Source of the DNA: Acephala macrosclerotiorum
Taxonomy: Eukaryota; Ascomycota; Leotiomycetes; Helotiales; Mollisiaceae
Assembly (NCBI GenBank): GCA_014904845.1
Contig: MU119291.1
Coordinates: forward strand, 62,001 to 126,000
Reading direction: 5' to 3'
Length of the DNA: 64,000 bases
Shown: piece after piece, positions 22,763 through 35,676 of the stretch
Layout of the letters: the number at the start of each line of letters is the position of its first letter
How positions within the stretch are numbered: position 1 is the first letter of the stretch
Notes under the pieces: model-generated
What the model saw: the letters and a program-made list of their open reading frames with translations, nothing else
Databases searched by the model: none
What the model was told of the DNA's origin: nothing
Translations under genes and position numbers: made by a program

Positions 22763-25188
22763 ACGAAGGCGGATAGATTATGACAAAAAGACCACATCGC
22801 CATAATAGAAATTCCTCTCCTCATGCACCTTCCATGAACGTCCATTACAGCATCAGATATCGTCAACTTTGCGTACCGCGCGGCAATGACCTCTCATCTC
22901 CCTTTCCAATCAGCATATTCACGTGACAGCAGTATATATCGATTGCATTAATTGCACTCGCAAGCGAAACGAAACAGTTCAAAGCATCGAACACACAAGA
23001 GAATGTACGGCTCTCTGCTAGGCATTCTTGTCGTGGACTTCATGGCATTCTTTATTTCATCTCATCAAGTAAGCTCATTCCCAAAATCGTTTCCGTATTC
23101 TTACCCGCCACCAAACCGTCGGTGTGTTGCACAACGTTTCCAAACGGCGCGGTCGCGTCCGAGAAACAAACCGTGGCGGGAGCGTCCGGGAGTGTCCGAA
23201 TGGGGAAGGACGAGATCGAATGAACGAGGTTCGCTTTGAATCTCGACGGGCGGCATCATCGTTTAATTTATTCCCCACGTTGTTCATTCCCTGCCTTCAT
23301 TGTGAGTGGTCTTGATGTCTCTCTTTGATATTAACAATTAATCGGTCCTTCTTAACTCTCAATTCTTAATATCTTACTTTTCAAGTCTATTTCAAACGTT
23401 CGTATCGAAGAGTAATCCATGCAACGCTACTGCTCTGCGTTGTTCGTTCTCATATAAGGTATTCGAAGTCTGGGGTGAGGGCGGAGTTTCCGAAGCCATA
23501 GCTGCACGAGCTGGACCATGCAGGGTCAGCGAACAAAGTGAACGCCAAGAATACGGTGATCCAATCAGAGCGAGCCGGACGTCAGTTCTGGAATGCGTCC
23601 ATGTCGTCACAGCTGGCTCGAAAACAGCTGCCAGAGTAGCATCCCGCCGTAAGGCTATGTACGTGAGCGAGGCTATCAGCTCTGTGCTCGAATATTCTCC
23701 GCGAGAGGAGAACATGTCGTCGGAGGCTGAATTAGAGTCTCAACTTGCAGCTGAAGCCCGGTCTAGGGCACGAATTGACGTTTAAGCTCGTCCGGGTAGC
23801 ACCAGCGTGATACTTCTAGCGCCATAATATGCCCCAATGCGATAGGGCCAGCCAATTATCGACACTATCTTCACTATTTTGGCGGGCTTCATACACTAAA
23901 GAAGACTTGTGAAAGGTCCCGAACGCCCCAAAGACATCACTGCGGAAGCGTCCCATCGACTCGGTGCTGCAAATCTTTCGATATACTCGGATACACGCAG
24001 CGGGAGGTCGTCATCGTCCCTCTTGGACACTTCATAGATTTCGCGTGGAGGAGGTCCAGACGATGACAGACTCGTAAACCTTGAGCTGGCTTTCAGTCAT
24101 ACTGCGGTAGTCGAAGAAATGTCCGACCGAATACGATTAGCCCCAGCAGATGAACTTGCCCTGATTGCCAGGAGAGACTGGGGCATTAGGGCTTTTCCGA
24201 CTAGGCGCTGGGGAAATGGTCCTACTGGTCAGAAGCCGGCTCTTCATGGGTCTGTACCAATGTTAGAACGCTGATTAAGACCTGACAAGCGCGAAGCTGC
24301 CATCTGGCAATAGTTGGGGCCAGAGGCCAGAGGCCAGCAAATATTCGTAGCGAGGTAGGCGCTGTATGCTTGGGGGCTTCACTGGAAGAGGTGCCTGTGG
24401 ATGGCCTATGGGGGCCCTCTGCTGTGAATCCGTTTTATTAGCAACTCAGGGGGCGGCCGTTGGGTGAAAGGGAGGGAAGGATAAGTTTCCAGACACTAAA
24501 CCGCATACATGATGCCTGCCCCGGATGCCTCCTTCTTTGGGACATCGCCCGGGAGCGGCACATGGGCCTCCCCCATGCCTGTGTGCTCTTTCGAGATTTA
24601 CCTTGGCAGCACTCTCCACTGGCTGGCCCTGGAGTCTGGCACCCAACGTCTTTGATATCCCCTTCGGTTCCCTAATTGATGATCGCCATCAGATACGAAT
24701 GTAGGCACTGGGGTCAACGCCTGTTCTTACCGGCTTCCTGCCAATAGCGATCACGCTTGTCTCCAGAATAAGGACTATCACTAATGCAGATCACGCGCCA
24801 GCCACTTTGACTCGTTCTAGACGTGTGTAGTCGCTGGAAAGAGTGAACGCATTGCCGTTCGAGAGGGGAAGCTAACAGGACTGTGACGGGGCCATGCTTC
24901 CCCAACTGGCTGGCTCCAGAAAAAGCGGAAGGACGTTAATGCCATGAGGCTTTCGGCCCCTCAAAACTCTCGCCCCTTTGACGAGCCCTTGCTCTGCTTC
25001 ACGAATCAATGCTTAGCACCATACTGGCATACTCCGTAAGCTCGTGCTCCGGTCTTCATCTACCCATTCTTTCCTTGCCTGATCTTGATGCCGACAAATC
25101 ATCATCATTTCTATGCGCTGGAAACCTCACTTCTTGAACATACCATCTTTGAAGCGTTCGAAAGCCCATTATAGGGAAGAATGTGTCG
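22763..25188. other. 2.4-kb gap upstream of the Ndt80-type regulator
   Basis: The longest gene-free interval in the window. No reading frame is convincing on either strand. Regulatory genes of this type often have very long promoters and 5' leaders, which is the likely content here. Confidence 0.45.
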
Positions 25189-25210
25189 ATGTCCACTACG
25201 CATTCTCTAA
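25181..25210 (+). promoter_or_regulatory. Short upstream ORF overlapping the regulator start
   Basis: An ATG eight bases before the main ATG starts a 10-codon frame (nine residues, ending at TAA) in a different phase that runs across the main start codon. If the transcript contains it, ribosomes must skip this ATG to make the regulator. Confidence 0.4.
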
Positions 25211-27098
25211 CGATGGCGAATGTGAAGCCAGAAGATGGTGACTCTTCCATCTGGCAAGGCTACAGTGTCCATCCTCCTCTTCCAACCGTGTCACAACCCC
25301 CTGCCTACGATTCGAGTTATCAGTCCCCTGCTATGGCTATTCCGTATCATGGACGACCTCAGAAAGGAACGTATCGCTCTTTGGATTTACCTTCGAACCA
25401 GTCGCGAGCACCACCGAGAGAGAGCAGCGGAGTATTAACAGCATCACCACCTACACTTAGTACCCATCACAGCTATCCATCCTTGAAGAGAGCCTTCCAT
25501 ACTAGCGATGATTTACCGTACGGCGAGAATGTACAGAGTTTCCGAGAAGATCTCCCAGAAGCGGCAAAACCGACTATCAACCAGGATCATCGACTTCTTT
25601 CTTTTGGTCGGCTACCAGAGAAGCATACCATACTAGATAGTCAAGGAAGAGTGCAACATGTAGAGCTTGCAGCACAGATTCATGGGATGTTCTTCTTGTC
25701 AGAGTTGGCAACGCCGTCGGGAGAGAGTCTCCTTGTCCAACCGGAACTGACTTGCTATCGTCGGAATCTCTTCCAGATCTCCGGAAGCGTTACTGCACCA
25801 AAAGGAAAGCTCTTTATCATGACAGAGCGTGGTGATAGGGTTCCGATCATGTCGATGGAGGTTACGATAGGAGCGACGGAGTCTGTTGATGGTCATGTCG
25901 TGAAGCTGATTGTGATTCCTTGGAAGACACCACCACCGAACGCTCCGGAGATTCCAACGGGACAGGAACAAGAGCCAGCACCAATACCACTGCTTCCTTT
26001 TGATGAAGGTCCTGATGCGAATAACGATTTTACTGCGTTCCCGATTGCCTATCGAAGGTTGCAATTTCGGATCGCAACAGCGAATAACGGTCGGAGACGC
26101 GAACTGCAGCAACACTTCACTCTTCAACTGAATGTGGTTGGGACTTTGGCAAATGGGACGAAGGTCAATGTCTGTGAGACGTCAACGGCACCAATTGTGG
26201 TGAGAGGGCGAAGTCCGAGAAATTTTCAAGCAAGGAAGGAGATCCCTCTCGTCGGATCATCCTCTTCTAGAGGACAACCACCAGAGTTGCATGTTGCAAC
26301 GAACCTCAGCAGCTCTTTGGAAAGCAAGATGAAGATGGGAAAACCTCATGGGATCGAACTCCCACGGTCGCCTTTCACCTTCGATTCGAGCAACATCACC
26401 GGATCACCATCAATGATCCGCCAACCGTGAGTCTCTCCCCTGCAGCGTCAGTCTGACAAACAAACTCTCCGAGATTCCACAATAGTGGAAAAATCCCGCA
26501 GGATCCTTGTTCCAACAACCTTAATTTCACCTGAGATCATGAAACAAATCTGACAGAAGCTAGGACCTACTCAACTTGGAATGCAGCACAAACTTCCGAT
26601 CATACCACTTCACCTAATACACCAAACTACCCGGTACCAACTGTTGGAATAGACAATTATCTCCAGGTCAATAACTCGACCCAGGATCTCCAAGCCAACA
26701 CCCATTCTCCAACAACGGTAATCCCACCACCGATTCGACAGTATGCCTTCCATCCTTCATCGGGACCTGGAGGCGAACGATTTATGGACAACAATCCTCG
26801 ACCAGCGAAGTCTCCCAGGCATGTCGCTCCTCCAGAGACACCGTCAAGCTATGCAGAATATGGGACTCGGTTCGCACCTCCCTATAGCGGAGGTAATAAC
26901 GATCAAATTCCATCAAGAGGGCCAGAGTACTTTCCGCCTGCACTGCCTTTGCAGCCATGGAGCAGTGGACCAGGGACAGGTGTTGTGTATGGAACAGCCC
27001 AGGCACCAGGGGTACAGCATTACGAGTTTCCCAATGATCAGTATGTGAAGGAAGAAGGAAACTCAGGACCATCTCATTACACCTGGCACCCAACGTGA
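25189..27098 (+). CDS. Ndt80/PhoG-type transcription factor (VIB-1/XprG-like)
   Basis: Exons 25189-26426 and 26564-27098 join in phase to 590 residues, near the 580 of Aspergillus XprG. An Ndt80/PhoG DNA-binding domain (p53-like fold) covers about residues 145-350: ELAAQIHGMFFLSE, ELTCYRRNLFQISGSV, FPIAYRRLQFRIATANNGRR, LQQHFTLQLNVVGTL, and GRSPRNFQARKEIPL. VIB-1 and XprG control extracellular proteases, carbon-starvation responses and heterokaryon-incompatibility cell death; other filamentous-fungal paralogues (FSD-1 type) act in sexual development, so the exact subgroup is unsure. The 137-nt intron was chosen because its last AG restores frame to PTYSTWNA. The C-terminus is a low-complexity Pro/Tyr/Gly-rich region. 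The 5' end of the transcript is not determined. Confidence 0.88.
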
Positions 27099-28455
27099 GA
27101 AGCACGGAAGCATTTGAGGACTGGAGGCAAGAGAGCCGAATCCACGAATAACTTTGATCCCAAGGACGGATCAACAAATTGCAACAAGGGAGGCAGGAGA
27201 CAGGACCCAAATTCTTCGCCCCACAACAAACAAACACCAATGCCAACACCAGCGCGAACACACGAACGATCAAGACTGAACGAGCCCTTTTAATGACACA
27301 ACGACCACAAGCTTCCCTATGACATACATTTCACTTCATTTGTAACACTAGACATTGGGAGACTGGAAAGCAAGGAGACAAGGCGAACTGTTAATTTGCA
27401 AAGATATGGGTATGATAGGATTGGAGTAGAGCACATATGGAGGAATGATTGATTCAAATCTGAAGCAGGATAGCGTAGGCGCAGGACAGAACGAAAAAGT
27501 ACGATACCCTCTTGCAAGCACTTGAACTCTGCCGTTTTCTCCAGCACCCTATCACAGTCGTAGAGGAGAGGAAAGAGAAACGAATGAGATAGACTTACTA
27601 AACCTGGAAGAGCTGCGCCTGCTATGCGCATGCCGTGTGAAGCGTTTGTGCATAATTTCCATCACCTAGGGCTATGTTCTTGCCCTAATCTCGGCAATGT
27701 AATGTTTATTTGATTTGCCCAGGATTGTCAATATTCTTCTTAAATTGCGGGAGAGCACTGCCCTAGGCAGAGACATGTTTCATCTCCCCAAGATTGTCGG
27801 CACGCTTCCGAGGGCTTACCCGCCGGGGCTGTTCTATGCAGTTTGATGTTCCCAGTATTTGTTCAAGATCATCGACATGGTTCCAGAGCACTGCCCAGAC
27901 AAAGGCCGTTCCGTCTTGTTTGATGCACTGGCGATCATGAATATGCTTAAACCAACATGTTTGATCTCCAAAGATCTCCAACATGCTTAAACCCACTTAC
28001 TCAGAAGTATTCATCCCTTTTTCCTCCAACTCCTCTCCTGACTCATCTCATGAACATCACTGATCCAGCCATTGCCAAGCCTGGAGCTTTTGTTCCTTCC
28101 CAAATCCGGATTTGAAGATCAACTCAACAACCCCCCGCCGTGCTGTGAAAAAGGGGTTTATTAGCTACATTAGCTATGTGATAGTGGCGTAGATCCTAAA
28201 GCTGTCAAATATCGGTGACGAATGCGAACAATAATAGTTCCGGGAGGGCGGAAGTATACTTGCGCCGCTAAGGAGAAAAGGGGAAAAAGAGGCGGGAGCG
28301 GGAATTTTCCAAGACATGTGGGGCATTTCCGCCACACACTGCCCAGCTATATCGCGCCTAGCGCATAATATACCAAATCGTCTCAACTTTTCTCAGCCTC
28401 GTCTTCCAACATCAATGTCCAGAACGAGGCTGAGAAACACAACAAGCACGACACG
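27099..28455. other. 1.36-kb interval without a gene
   Basis: Probably the 3' untranslated region of the regulator followed by the promoter of the DUF2011-like gene. Around 27750-27990 short degenerate repeats occur: AGAGCACTGCCC twice and ATGCTTAAACC twice, the latter flanking ATCTCCAAAGATCTCC. Confidence 0.4.
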
Positions 28456-29390
28456 ATGTTTGACGTACCCGATGCAAAGAGGTAAACCACACACCTTCTA
28501 CTCATAGGCCCGCAATTGAACATTGCATAAGCTGACACCATCTTCACAGAGTCCGTCGCAGCGACCTAACGACACGCTCCCAATCCGCCTCTCCTACGCC
28601 CTCATCCCCAGATCCGAACCTCGAAAAGACATTCCAGGCTCAACTCGCTGCTCTTTACGGCCCTATATCTACGACGTCTGGCCCAACTGGCAAGCCCGAC
28701 ATCGAAGAAGTTGAAGAGGACAAAGATTCAAAAGAGCAAGAATTTGAATTCCGCCTTTTCTTCTCCGCACCCACCGCTGCAACGACGGCAGACACCACAG
28801 TACAAAAGATACTACTGGAAGATGAAGAGTCTGAAGAGGAAGATGGTTCCAGAGAAGGGAGGTTCTTGAGGCCCAGGCCGAGGAGTTACTATTTTGCTAG
28901 ACCGGCGAGCGAGGAACGGAAACAGGAATACAGATTTGCAGCTTTGGACGGCGAGGAAGTTCTTGGTTTGGCAAGCAAGAGGGCTTGGGGGCTCGAGGTT
29001 CCGTGGCGTGTTAAGGTGCTCACGGCTCCCATTCTCAAGAACATCAAGTCCAAAACCGATACTTTCAACGACGCCGGGACACGTATTGAAGCTATAGACG
29101 AGGAAACTGCAGAAGTAGGAAAGAAGAAGAAACCAGGCAAGAAACGAAGAATCATACTGCGAGAAAAGAAGAGAAAGAAGGAGGCAGGTGAAGAGGCAAA
29201 GAGAAAAAAGGAAGAAGAGAAAGAAGCTGCGGCGAGGGAGAAAAGAACTAAGAGGAATCGCGAAAAGAAAGTTAAGAGAAAGCTGAAGGAGAAAGCTAAG
29301 AAGGCCGGAACTACCAATGGCATCGAGGGAGCTGAGATTGAAGGTGCAAATGGACAGGATGTTGGTATGAGCGGAAGTGAAGACAATTGA
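28456..29390 (+). CDS. DUF2011-like lysine-rich nuclear protein
   Basis: Exon 1 is only 26 nt (28456-28481); exon 2 runs 28550-29390; together 288 residues. The join gives MFDVPDAKRVRRSDL, the conserved start of the fungal DUF2011 family. A conserved central part reads FEFRLFFSAP and later RPRPRSYYFARPASEERKQEYRFAALDGEEVL, with VPWRVKVL. The C-terminal third is a highly charged Lys/Glu helix with KKPGKKRRIILREKKRKK, typical of nucleolar proteins. Function is not established; a role in ribosome synthesis is my guess from composition. The short first exon is easily missed. Confidence 0.85.
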
Positions 29391-31039
29391 CAGGACTATC
29401 GCGACAAGATATCGATTTCTAATTATCCAAGGCTTCGAAGAGGATCCCTTGTGGCATTTCAAGCACAGATGATAAGACCTACTGCCCGAGCTCCGGTATC
29501 AAAAACACAATATTCCAAGACTGATTATCATCTTGCCCCTTTTTTTCTACTCAGTCCTCACGTCAATTGTCAAAATCTCTTAGACTATTAACCTCTTTCA
29601 ATCTCCCAGAAGACCACTCCCAGCATCTCCTCACTACCACCTCATCATTTTCTACCTATCAACCAAAAGTTCATTCAGAGTGACTTGTGCACAGGGCACC
29701 AGTCCTCTCTCCACGATATCAAGCCCCAGACACGTCACCCTATTCATCATTTCATTCTTGCTCCCGCAAAATTCCAATCTACGTCTCATACTATGATTCA
29801 AAGTAAGCCCATCAGGCTGAAGACGCACAAACCGCACGTGCTTTTCAAATCCTAAAACCAGAGACTGAGATAAGACTCACGAGATCATCTCCCAACTACC
29901 AAACGTGCCGTACCAACTCAGCAGCTTCCTTAACTGTGACTCCATGGTCGATGATGACCATCAACTGCGTCCTTGCGTCCTGCTGCTCAGGAAAACGAAA
30001 TATGTATCTCTTCCATATTGGAGATATTGTAGATACTTTTGTCTCTTCTTAGAATGTCCCTCATGATAGTCCCTTGTCCTTCAAGCTATTTGGTTTGATG
30101 TACGCATTGAGAGTTTTTGACATCGCTGTTAACGTTTCCCTTGATCGTCGGCTGGAATTCTGATATGGAATTGTGATTTCATCTTTTGCATTCATGATTC
30201 TTATTCTACTTTTCTAATTTTGGAAGGTGCTTGATATCTTACCTATGGGTCATACTTTGTGATTATCTCTAGCTATATTCTAAGGATGTATTTTCACTTT
30301 ATCTCTTTCCATTTCGTCCCTATTCGCCTCGTACTACTGTCAAACCCCCAGACCCAAGAATCAAACGACGAGCAAACAAATCTTGATAACAAACCTAAAA
30401 AGTTTAAAAGGAAAATGCAACGAAGGACAAAGCCTAAGCGGGAACTAAAGAAGTTCCCGCCATATCCTAGTCTGGACGTGACGGCCTTCCTTCCATGCTA
30501 GTCGGAGAAGCATCGTCATCAATCATCGCAGCGCGTGGTTGTAGTTGAGGAAGCTAAAGAGATGGCGTTGCTCGTTTTGTATTTGGTCAGTCAGAGATGG
30601 TCTTGCGACTTAGTTTCAGTCCGTCTCTGTTTTTGAAAGCAGATGTGGAATTTCCATTCCAGAATTTGATCAAGACACAAGGTTGAATATCGATCCAAAA
30701 ATCACGTATCAAGAGGAGTTCCAGACTCTAAAAGCAAAACCGTAACTTCTACCTAGCAATGATATGTAAATCAAGTAATGTGCCTACGCAAGCAATGATA
30801 TCTACTGACCAGCAGCCATCTTTTTTGTTCTCTGATGTGATTCTGATGCACGCAAGCGGTATGCTGAAAAGAAGGCTTTGAAAAGCGAGGAAAATTGAAT
30901 GCAATAATGCGCCGACTCCATGTTCCTAACCTTGTTTCAAATCATAGCAAAGCAAAAACACCTCCTAGGTTCAGTCGCTGTTCTTCATCCCTCGTTCCTC
31001 ATTGACAAATCCTCTCTCATTCCTCCTTTGCCGTGATGC
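29391..31039. other. 1.65-kb interval between convergent genes
   Basis: Lies between the 3' ends of two convergent genes. No supported gene, RNA or repeat seen; an 80-codon frame at 30259-30501 has no gene-like features. Confidence 0.45.
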
Positions 31040-34000
31040 TCAAACATCAAACATCTTTCCCTTACTCTCCAAAGCAGCCTTAATAGCATCACAACTATCC
31101 TTCGCATCCCCAAACAACATTTTCGTCCCCGGCATAAAGAACATCGGATTCGGCACATCCGCATACCCACTACTCATCCCCCTCTTCATCACAATTACCT
31201 GTTTACTCTTCCATGCGTGGAGGACTGGCATACCGGCGATTGAGGATCCAGGTTCAAGGGCGATGGGGTTCACGGTGTCATTGGCGCCTATTACGAGGGT
31301 GAGGTCCGTTTCCGGGAAGTCGTCGTTGATTTCGTCCATTTCGAGGACGACTAGAAGAAGACTATCAGAGGAGATAGGGGTAAGGGGATGGGAGGAGACT
31401 TACTATCGTATGGAACGCTAGCTTCGGCGAGGAGGACGTTGCATTGTCCTGGCATACGGCCAGCGACGGGATGAATAGCGAAGCGAACATTGACGCCTCG
31501 GTGCTTCAGCATTCTCGTGATGTCACTGATTGCATACTGGGCCTTTGCAACAGCCATACCGTATCCGACTATAATGATCACACTCTCTGCTGTTGCCAGT
31601 GCATCTGCTGTTTCATCAATTGTGGTCTTGGTAATGGATCCTTCGATCTTGAAGTCACTGTTGTCTGTCGGTGGTATACCGCCGAAAAGAACGTTTGTGA
31701 TACCGCGATTCATGGCAACGCACATGATATATGATAGAATGGAACCGCTGACACCTATGAGAGCTCCGACTGTGGTGAGAAGTGGGTTGTCAAGCATGAA
31801 GCCTTCAGCTACTAATGCAAAGCCGGAATAGGCGTTCAACACTGTGATGACAACAGGCATATCAGCGCCACCAATAGCAGCCGTAGTGGTATATCCCTTG
31901 GTGAAACTGAGAATGGCGTTTCCAGTGAGACATGCGGCAGCGATGATTGGTGAACCAGGAGCAGCAGCAACGAATGTGGCCATAGTTGCAGCGTTGAGAC
32001 CAAGAAGTGAAGTGTTGAGAACGTGTCGTGGACCTGGAATTCGGATAGGCTTGGATGACATCTTGCCAGCGAGTTTCATAAATGCGACAACGGACCCAGT
32101 GAACGTGACACCACCAATCAAGACCCCCAAGTATCCAGCCACGAGATGCAGCATCGAAATATCCCCGATATGTGCCATGACACTTCCAAAGCTGGTCAAG
32201 ACAGCAGCCAGACCAACAACTGAGTGCAAAGCAGCAACAGTCTGAGGAAGATCCGTTGCAGTCGTCCGACGACCAATTATCAAACCCAATATACTTCCAA
32301 TGGCAGCCACCCCACCGAACTGCATCAAGACCTCAGGTGAGAACCCAACAGCAGCAAGAGAGGCAAGAATACCAGAGCTGACTCCTAGCATACCCAGAAT
32401 ATTGCCCTGTCTGGCAGTCGCTTGTGAGGCAAGACCAGAAAGCGAACCTATACACATGAGAGAACTGACAAGATAGCCAGCTTGAATAAGACCAGCCATG
32501 CCAGTACTTGCAGCTGCGATATAGCCTCCGCCAAAAAGAATAGCGGGTATACCATATAGCCAGGGATACTCAGGAGGGTCTGTAGCACGCTTGAACATGT
32601 CTAACATTCGCTTGGTGATGACGAATCCACCGGAGACGTTGACGAATGCGAGAAGGACTGAAAGTGCACCGAGTGCTTGTGGGAAGGTGTGCGGGAGAAG
32701 TCCACCACCCATGATGAAGAAGCCACCAACCCCAACCATGCCTGGGAGTTGTTAACATGTGAATAATGTTTAAATGAAATGGGCGTTCTCGAATAAGCGA
32801 GATGTGAGAAGTGAAAGTTGAGACATACCGGAAATAGCATTAGTGACACTCATCAATGGCGAGTGCAGTGCAGGAGTAACACCCCAAACAGTTCTATACC
32901 CAACGAGTCCAGCCAGCGCAAACGTAAAGAAGTTAGTCATGAACAACGGTCCGGTAGCCTTCCCCAAAGCGAGCGCGAGTCCCATTCCACCAGTAACTTG
33001 TGCGACTTCACGAGATGTCTTTTGAAATGGTGTTAAGGCAAGCTCCTCTGGCTGATTATGATCGGCAACTGGATTGACCGGCTTCGGTGGAGGAGGTGCT
33101 GGTCGTGGAGCCGTGGGAATGATGTCGCCTTTGTAGGTGACAACTGAGCCTCTGACAACTTCGTCCTTGAAATCGATGCCGAAGGATTTCTCCTCTGGTG
33201 CCATTGAAAGGAGGAACTTGGTGATGTTGTTTGAGTACAACGTTGAAGACTGTGTCGGAAGGCGTGACGGAAGATCAGTGTATCCAATGACTGTGACTCC
33301 CTTGTGATGAATGAGCTGTCCTGGAACAGTAGCCACACAATTTCCACCATTCTCAGCAGCAAGGTCAACAACCACGCTTCCTGGCTTCATAGCGGCAAGC
33401 ATCTGCAACCCATTAGACATTGGCTCCCACATTTCTTCTGGCCTAACCTACCTCTTCCGTGATCAACTTGGGAGCTGGTCGTCCAGGAATGAGTGCTGTG
33501 GTAATGACAATGTCCACCTCACGGCATTGCTCCAAGAAGAGCTGCATCTCAGCGGCAATGAACTCCTTCGACATCTCCTTGGCGTATCCTCCAGCTCCAG
33601 AGCCATCTTCTTCGAGTTCTACCTCAATGAATTCAGCTCCAAGAGATTGGACTTGCTCACGTGCTGCTGAACGTGTATCGAATCCTCGAACGATAGCGCC
33701 AAGACGACGTGCCTACACCAGTCAGTACGAACCGTAGGATTTCTAGAGTGACTTACTGTAGCAATGGCACTCAACCCTGCAACACCCGCTCCAATAACAA
33801 GCACCTTACAAGGAGGAATCTAATTGGACCTGTGAGCAAAAGGAAGTCCTTCCTTACCGAGACGCGCTTACCTTTCTGTACTTCATCAGCAAGGACTCAA
33901 GCATTAGACGAAAAGCACTTACCCAGCTGCAGTAACCTGACCAGTCATGAACCGTCCGAAATGATTGGAAGCCTCCAAAACAGCCCTGTACCCCGCAATA

Positions 34001-34779
34001 TTTGCCTACCACACAATCAGCCACCTGCAGCCACACCCGCACACCAAACCTACCATCGAACTCAGCGCATCAAAGACTTGTGCTCTCGAGATTCTAGGAA
34101 TCATATCCATAGCGAAACTCGTCGTCCCTCTCGTAGCCAGACTCTCCACAACCTTCCTATTCTGCGCGGGATACAAGAACGAAATGACAATTGACCCCTC
34201 CTTCAGTTGATCCACCTCACTCAATGCATCGTCGATACTTGGTGCTCGAACCTTGAGCAAGATGTCGCTCTCCGCAAACACGGCCTTGCTGTCTCCCAAT
34301 GTCACGCCTGCTTTCTCGTATGCTTGATCTGTAAATTGTGCTTCTGCCCCTGCACCCCGCTCGACCAGTATACGCTTGAATCCCTTCTTGAGCAACAAAG
34401 CGGCATTTTGTGGCGTGATAGCTACGCGTCGCTCGTTGGGATATATCTCGCGGACAACACCAATTGTCAGGTTCGAGTATGGGGTCAAGATGACCGGAGG
34501 AACTGGCTCAGTGGCAGGAGAGGGAGAGGACTCGACGGTTGCATGTCGTGCTGGTATGATTCGGGAGACCCGAGGACGGAGTTGTTTACGCTCGCTCCAT
34601 TTCTGGGTAGGGCGGTAGAATGGTCGGATATGGCGGGCTGGAATTATCAGTATTGCTTCGAGGTCTACCGGAATGTATTTACCTAGAAGTCCAAGGCTGG
34701 AGCGTTGGAGATGTCCAGCGGAAGATATGCCAGCGCGACATTGGCCCAATGCCGGCCGCATTGTCGTCGAGGTTATCAT
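31040..34779 (-). CDS. NNT: Mitochondrial proton-translocating NAD(P) transhydrogenase
   Basis: Nine exons: 34779-34683, 34637-34054, 34005-33923, 33875-33872, 33819-33757, 33712-33452, 33402-32829, 32741-31404, 31350-31040; 1104 residues. It couples hydride transfer from NADH to NADP+ with proton flow across the inner mitochondrial membrane, giving NADPH. The first ~60 residues are a presequence interrupted by an intron. Domain I (about 75-460) has [18 protein letters not shown] and the NAD-binding loop [22 protein letters not shown]. Domain II (about 560-890) is a bundle of membrane helices beginning [14 protein letters not shown]. Domain III ends with [35 protein letters not shown] and [17 protein letters not shown]. 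The fourth exon is only four bases, AAAG, and is needed to make [12 protein letters not shown] in frame. Confidence 0.95.
33872..33875 (-). other. Four-nucleotide microexon of NNT
   Basis: The minus strand reads TACAG, AAAG, GTAAGC. The preceding exon ends in GG and the following one starts ATT. Only by including AAAG does the reading become GGA AAG ATT (Gly-Lys-Ile), which fits the conserved VTAAGKIPP sequence; skipping it shifts the frame. Confidence 0.8.
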
Positions 34780-35676
34780 GATTGAGGCCGGAATTCGTGC
34801 TCGGGGAGATCTCTCGCGATTACGAGGTGGAGGTGTTTAGTGCTGGCATCGGCCGAGAAGGTAGAGCTCGTGTGTCGAGTCAACCCAGCTGTTACTCAAG
34901 ACGAGAAGGCGAGACGAAAGCTCGAGTCGCACATCCGCGCGATGTTGAGGTTGAGGTCGAGGTCGGAATGATCGTGTGTATGAAGGAGAGCTACCGTGGT
35001 GTATTCCAGAATACAGCCGGCGGCTGGACACTCGGTGTTTTGCCTTGCTGCATTGCCTCAGCTTCGCGTCCTCGTGCTAGTCCTAGGGTGGGGGTGCCTG
35101 CATTGGCTGGGGGTGGTGGGCGGTGGTTGGTGGTGCTGGAGGTCTGCAGGTCGTGTCAAAGAGGTGAAGCGTGTGGGGTTTTGGGGTGCGGGGAAATTCA
35201 GCCCGAACCGCGAACGGGGAGCAGATCTCGTGTAGGGAGGAGTGGAACGTGAATCCATTCGACCTCTGTGACTTTTACATAAACTCCAAGATGATTCTCT
35301 ACTCAAAGTCGAACGTCGAGAAAGAATTATTTCTTGAATTACTCATGTACGGCGATATTGTAGGTTTGTGGATGTCAAACGGCACAAGCGGGGTGGATGC
35401 AGGCACCTGCATGCACCCATGGAACCCTCGGCTCACAAGTCGTTCGAGCTGGTGTGACTAGAGTTGTGTTTCAGGCGACTCGACATGATTTGCAATAGTT
35501 TATCATCAATTGCTTGAAGTCTCTATATATCTTGGTGATTGCGCATAACAGCGCTCAACAGTGCTCTCAAACCCGACCCATCATCACCTATTCAAGTCGA
35601 CAATAAAGCACACGACCTGATCATATAGCCTGGGTAACTAAACTCAGTCAAATATTCCCTCGGTGTTTTCATGGCA
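34780..35676. other. Promoter side of NNT and flank of a hypothetical gene
   Basis: About 900 nt with no supported gene. The first few hundred bases are the NNT promoter. Confidence 0.4.

Noticed and set aside
27317..27631. 104-codon minus-strand frame after the regulator
   Set aside because: Lies in the probable 3' untranslated region and lacks any family feature.
28812..29462. Long minus-strand frames rich in Leu, Phe and Ser
   Set aside because: Antisense of the Lys/Glu-rich tail of the DUF2011-like gene.
32570..32849. Alternative minus-strand frames within NNT
   Set aside because: They read the intron at 32742-32828 through in wrong phases.
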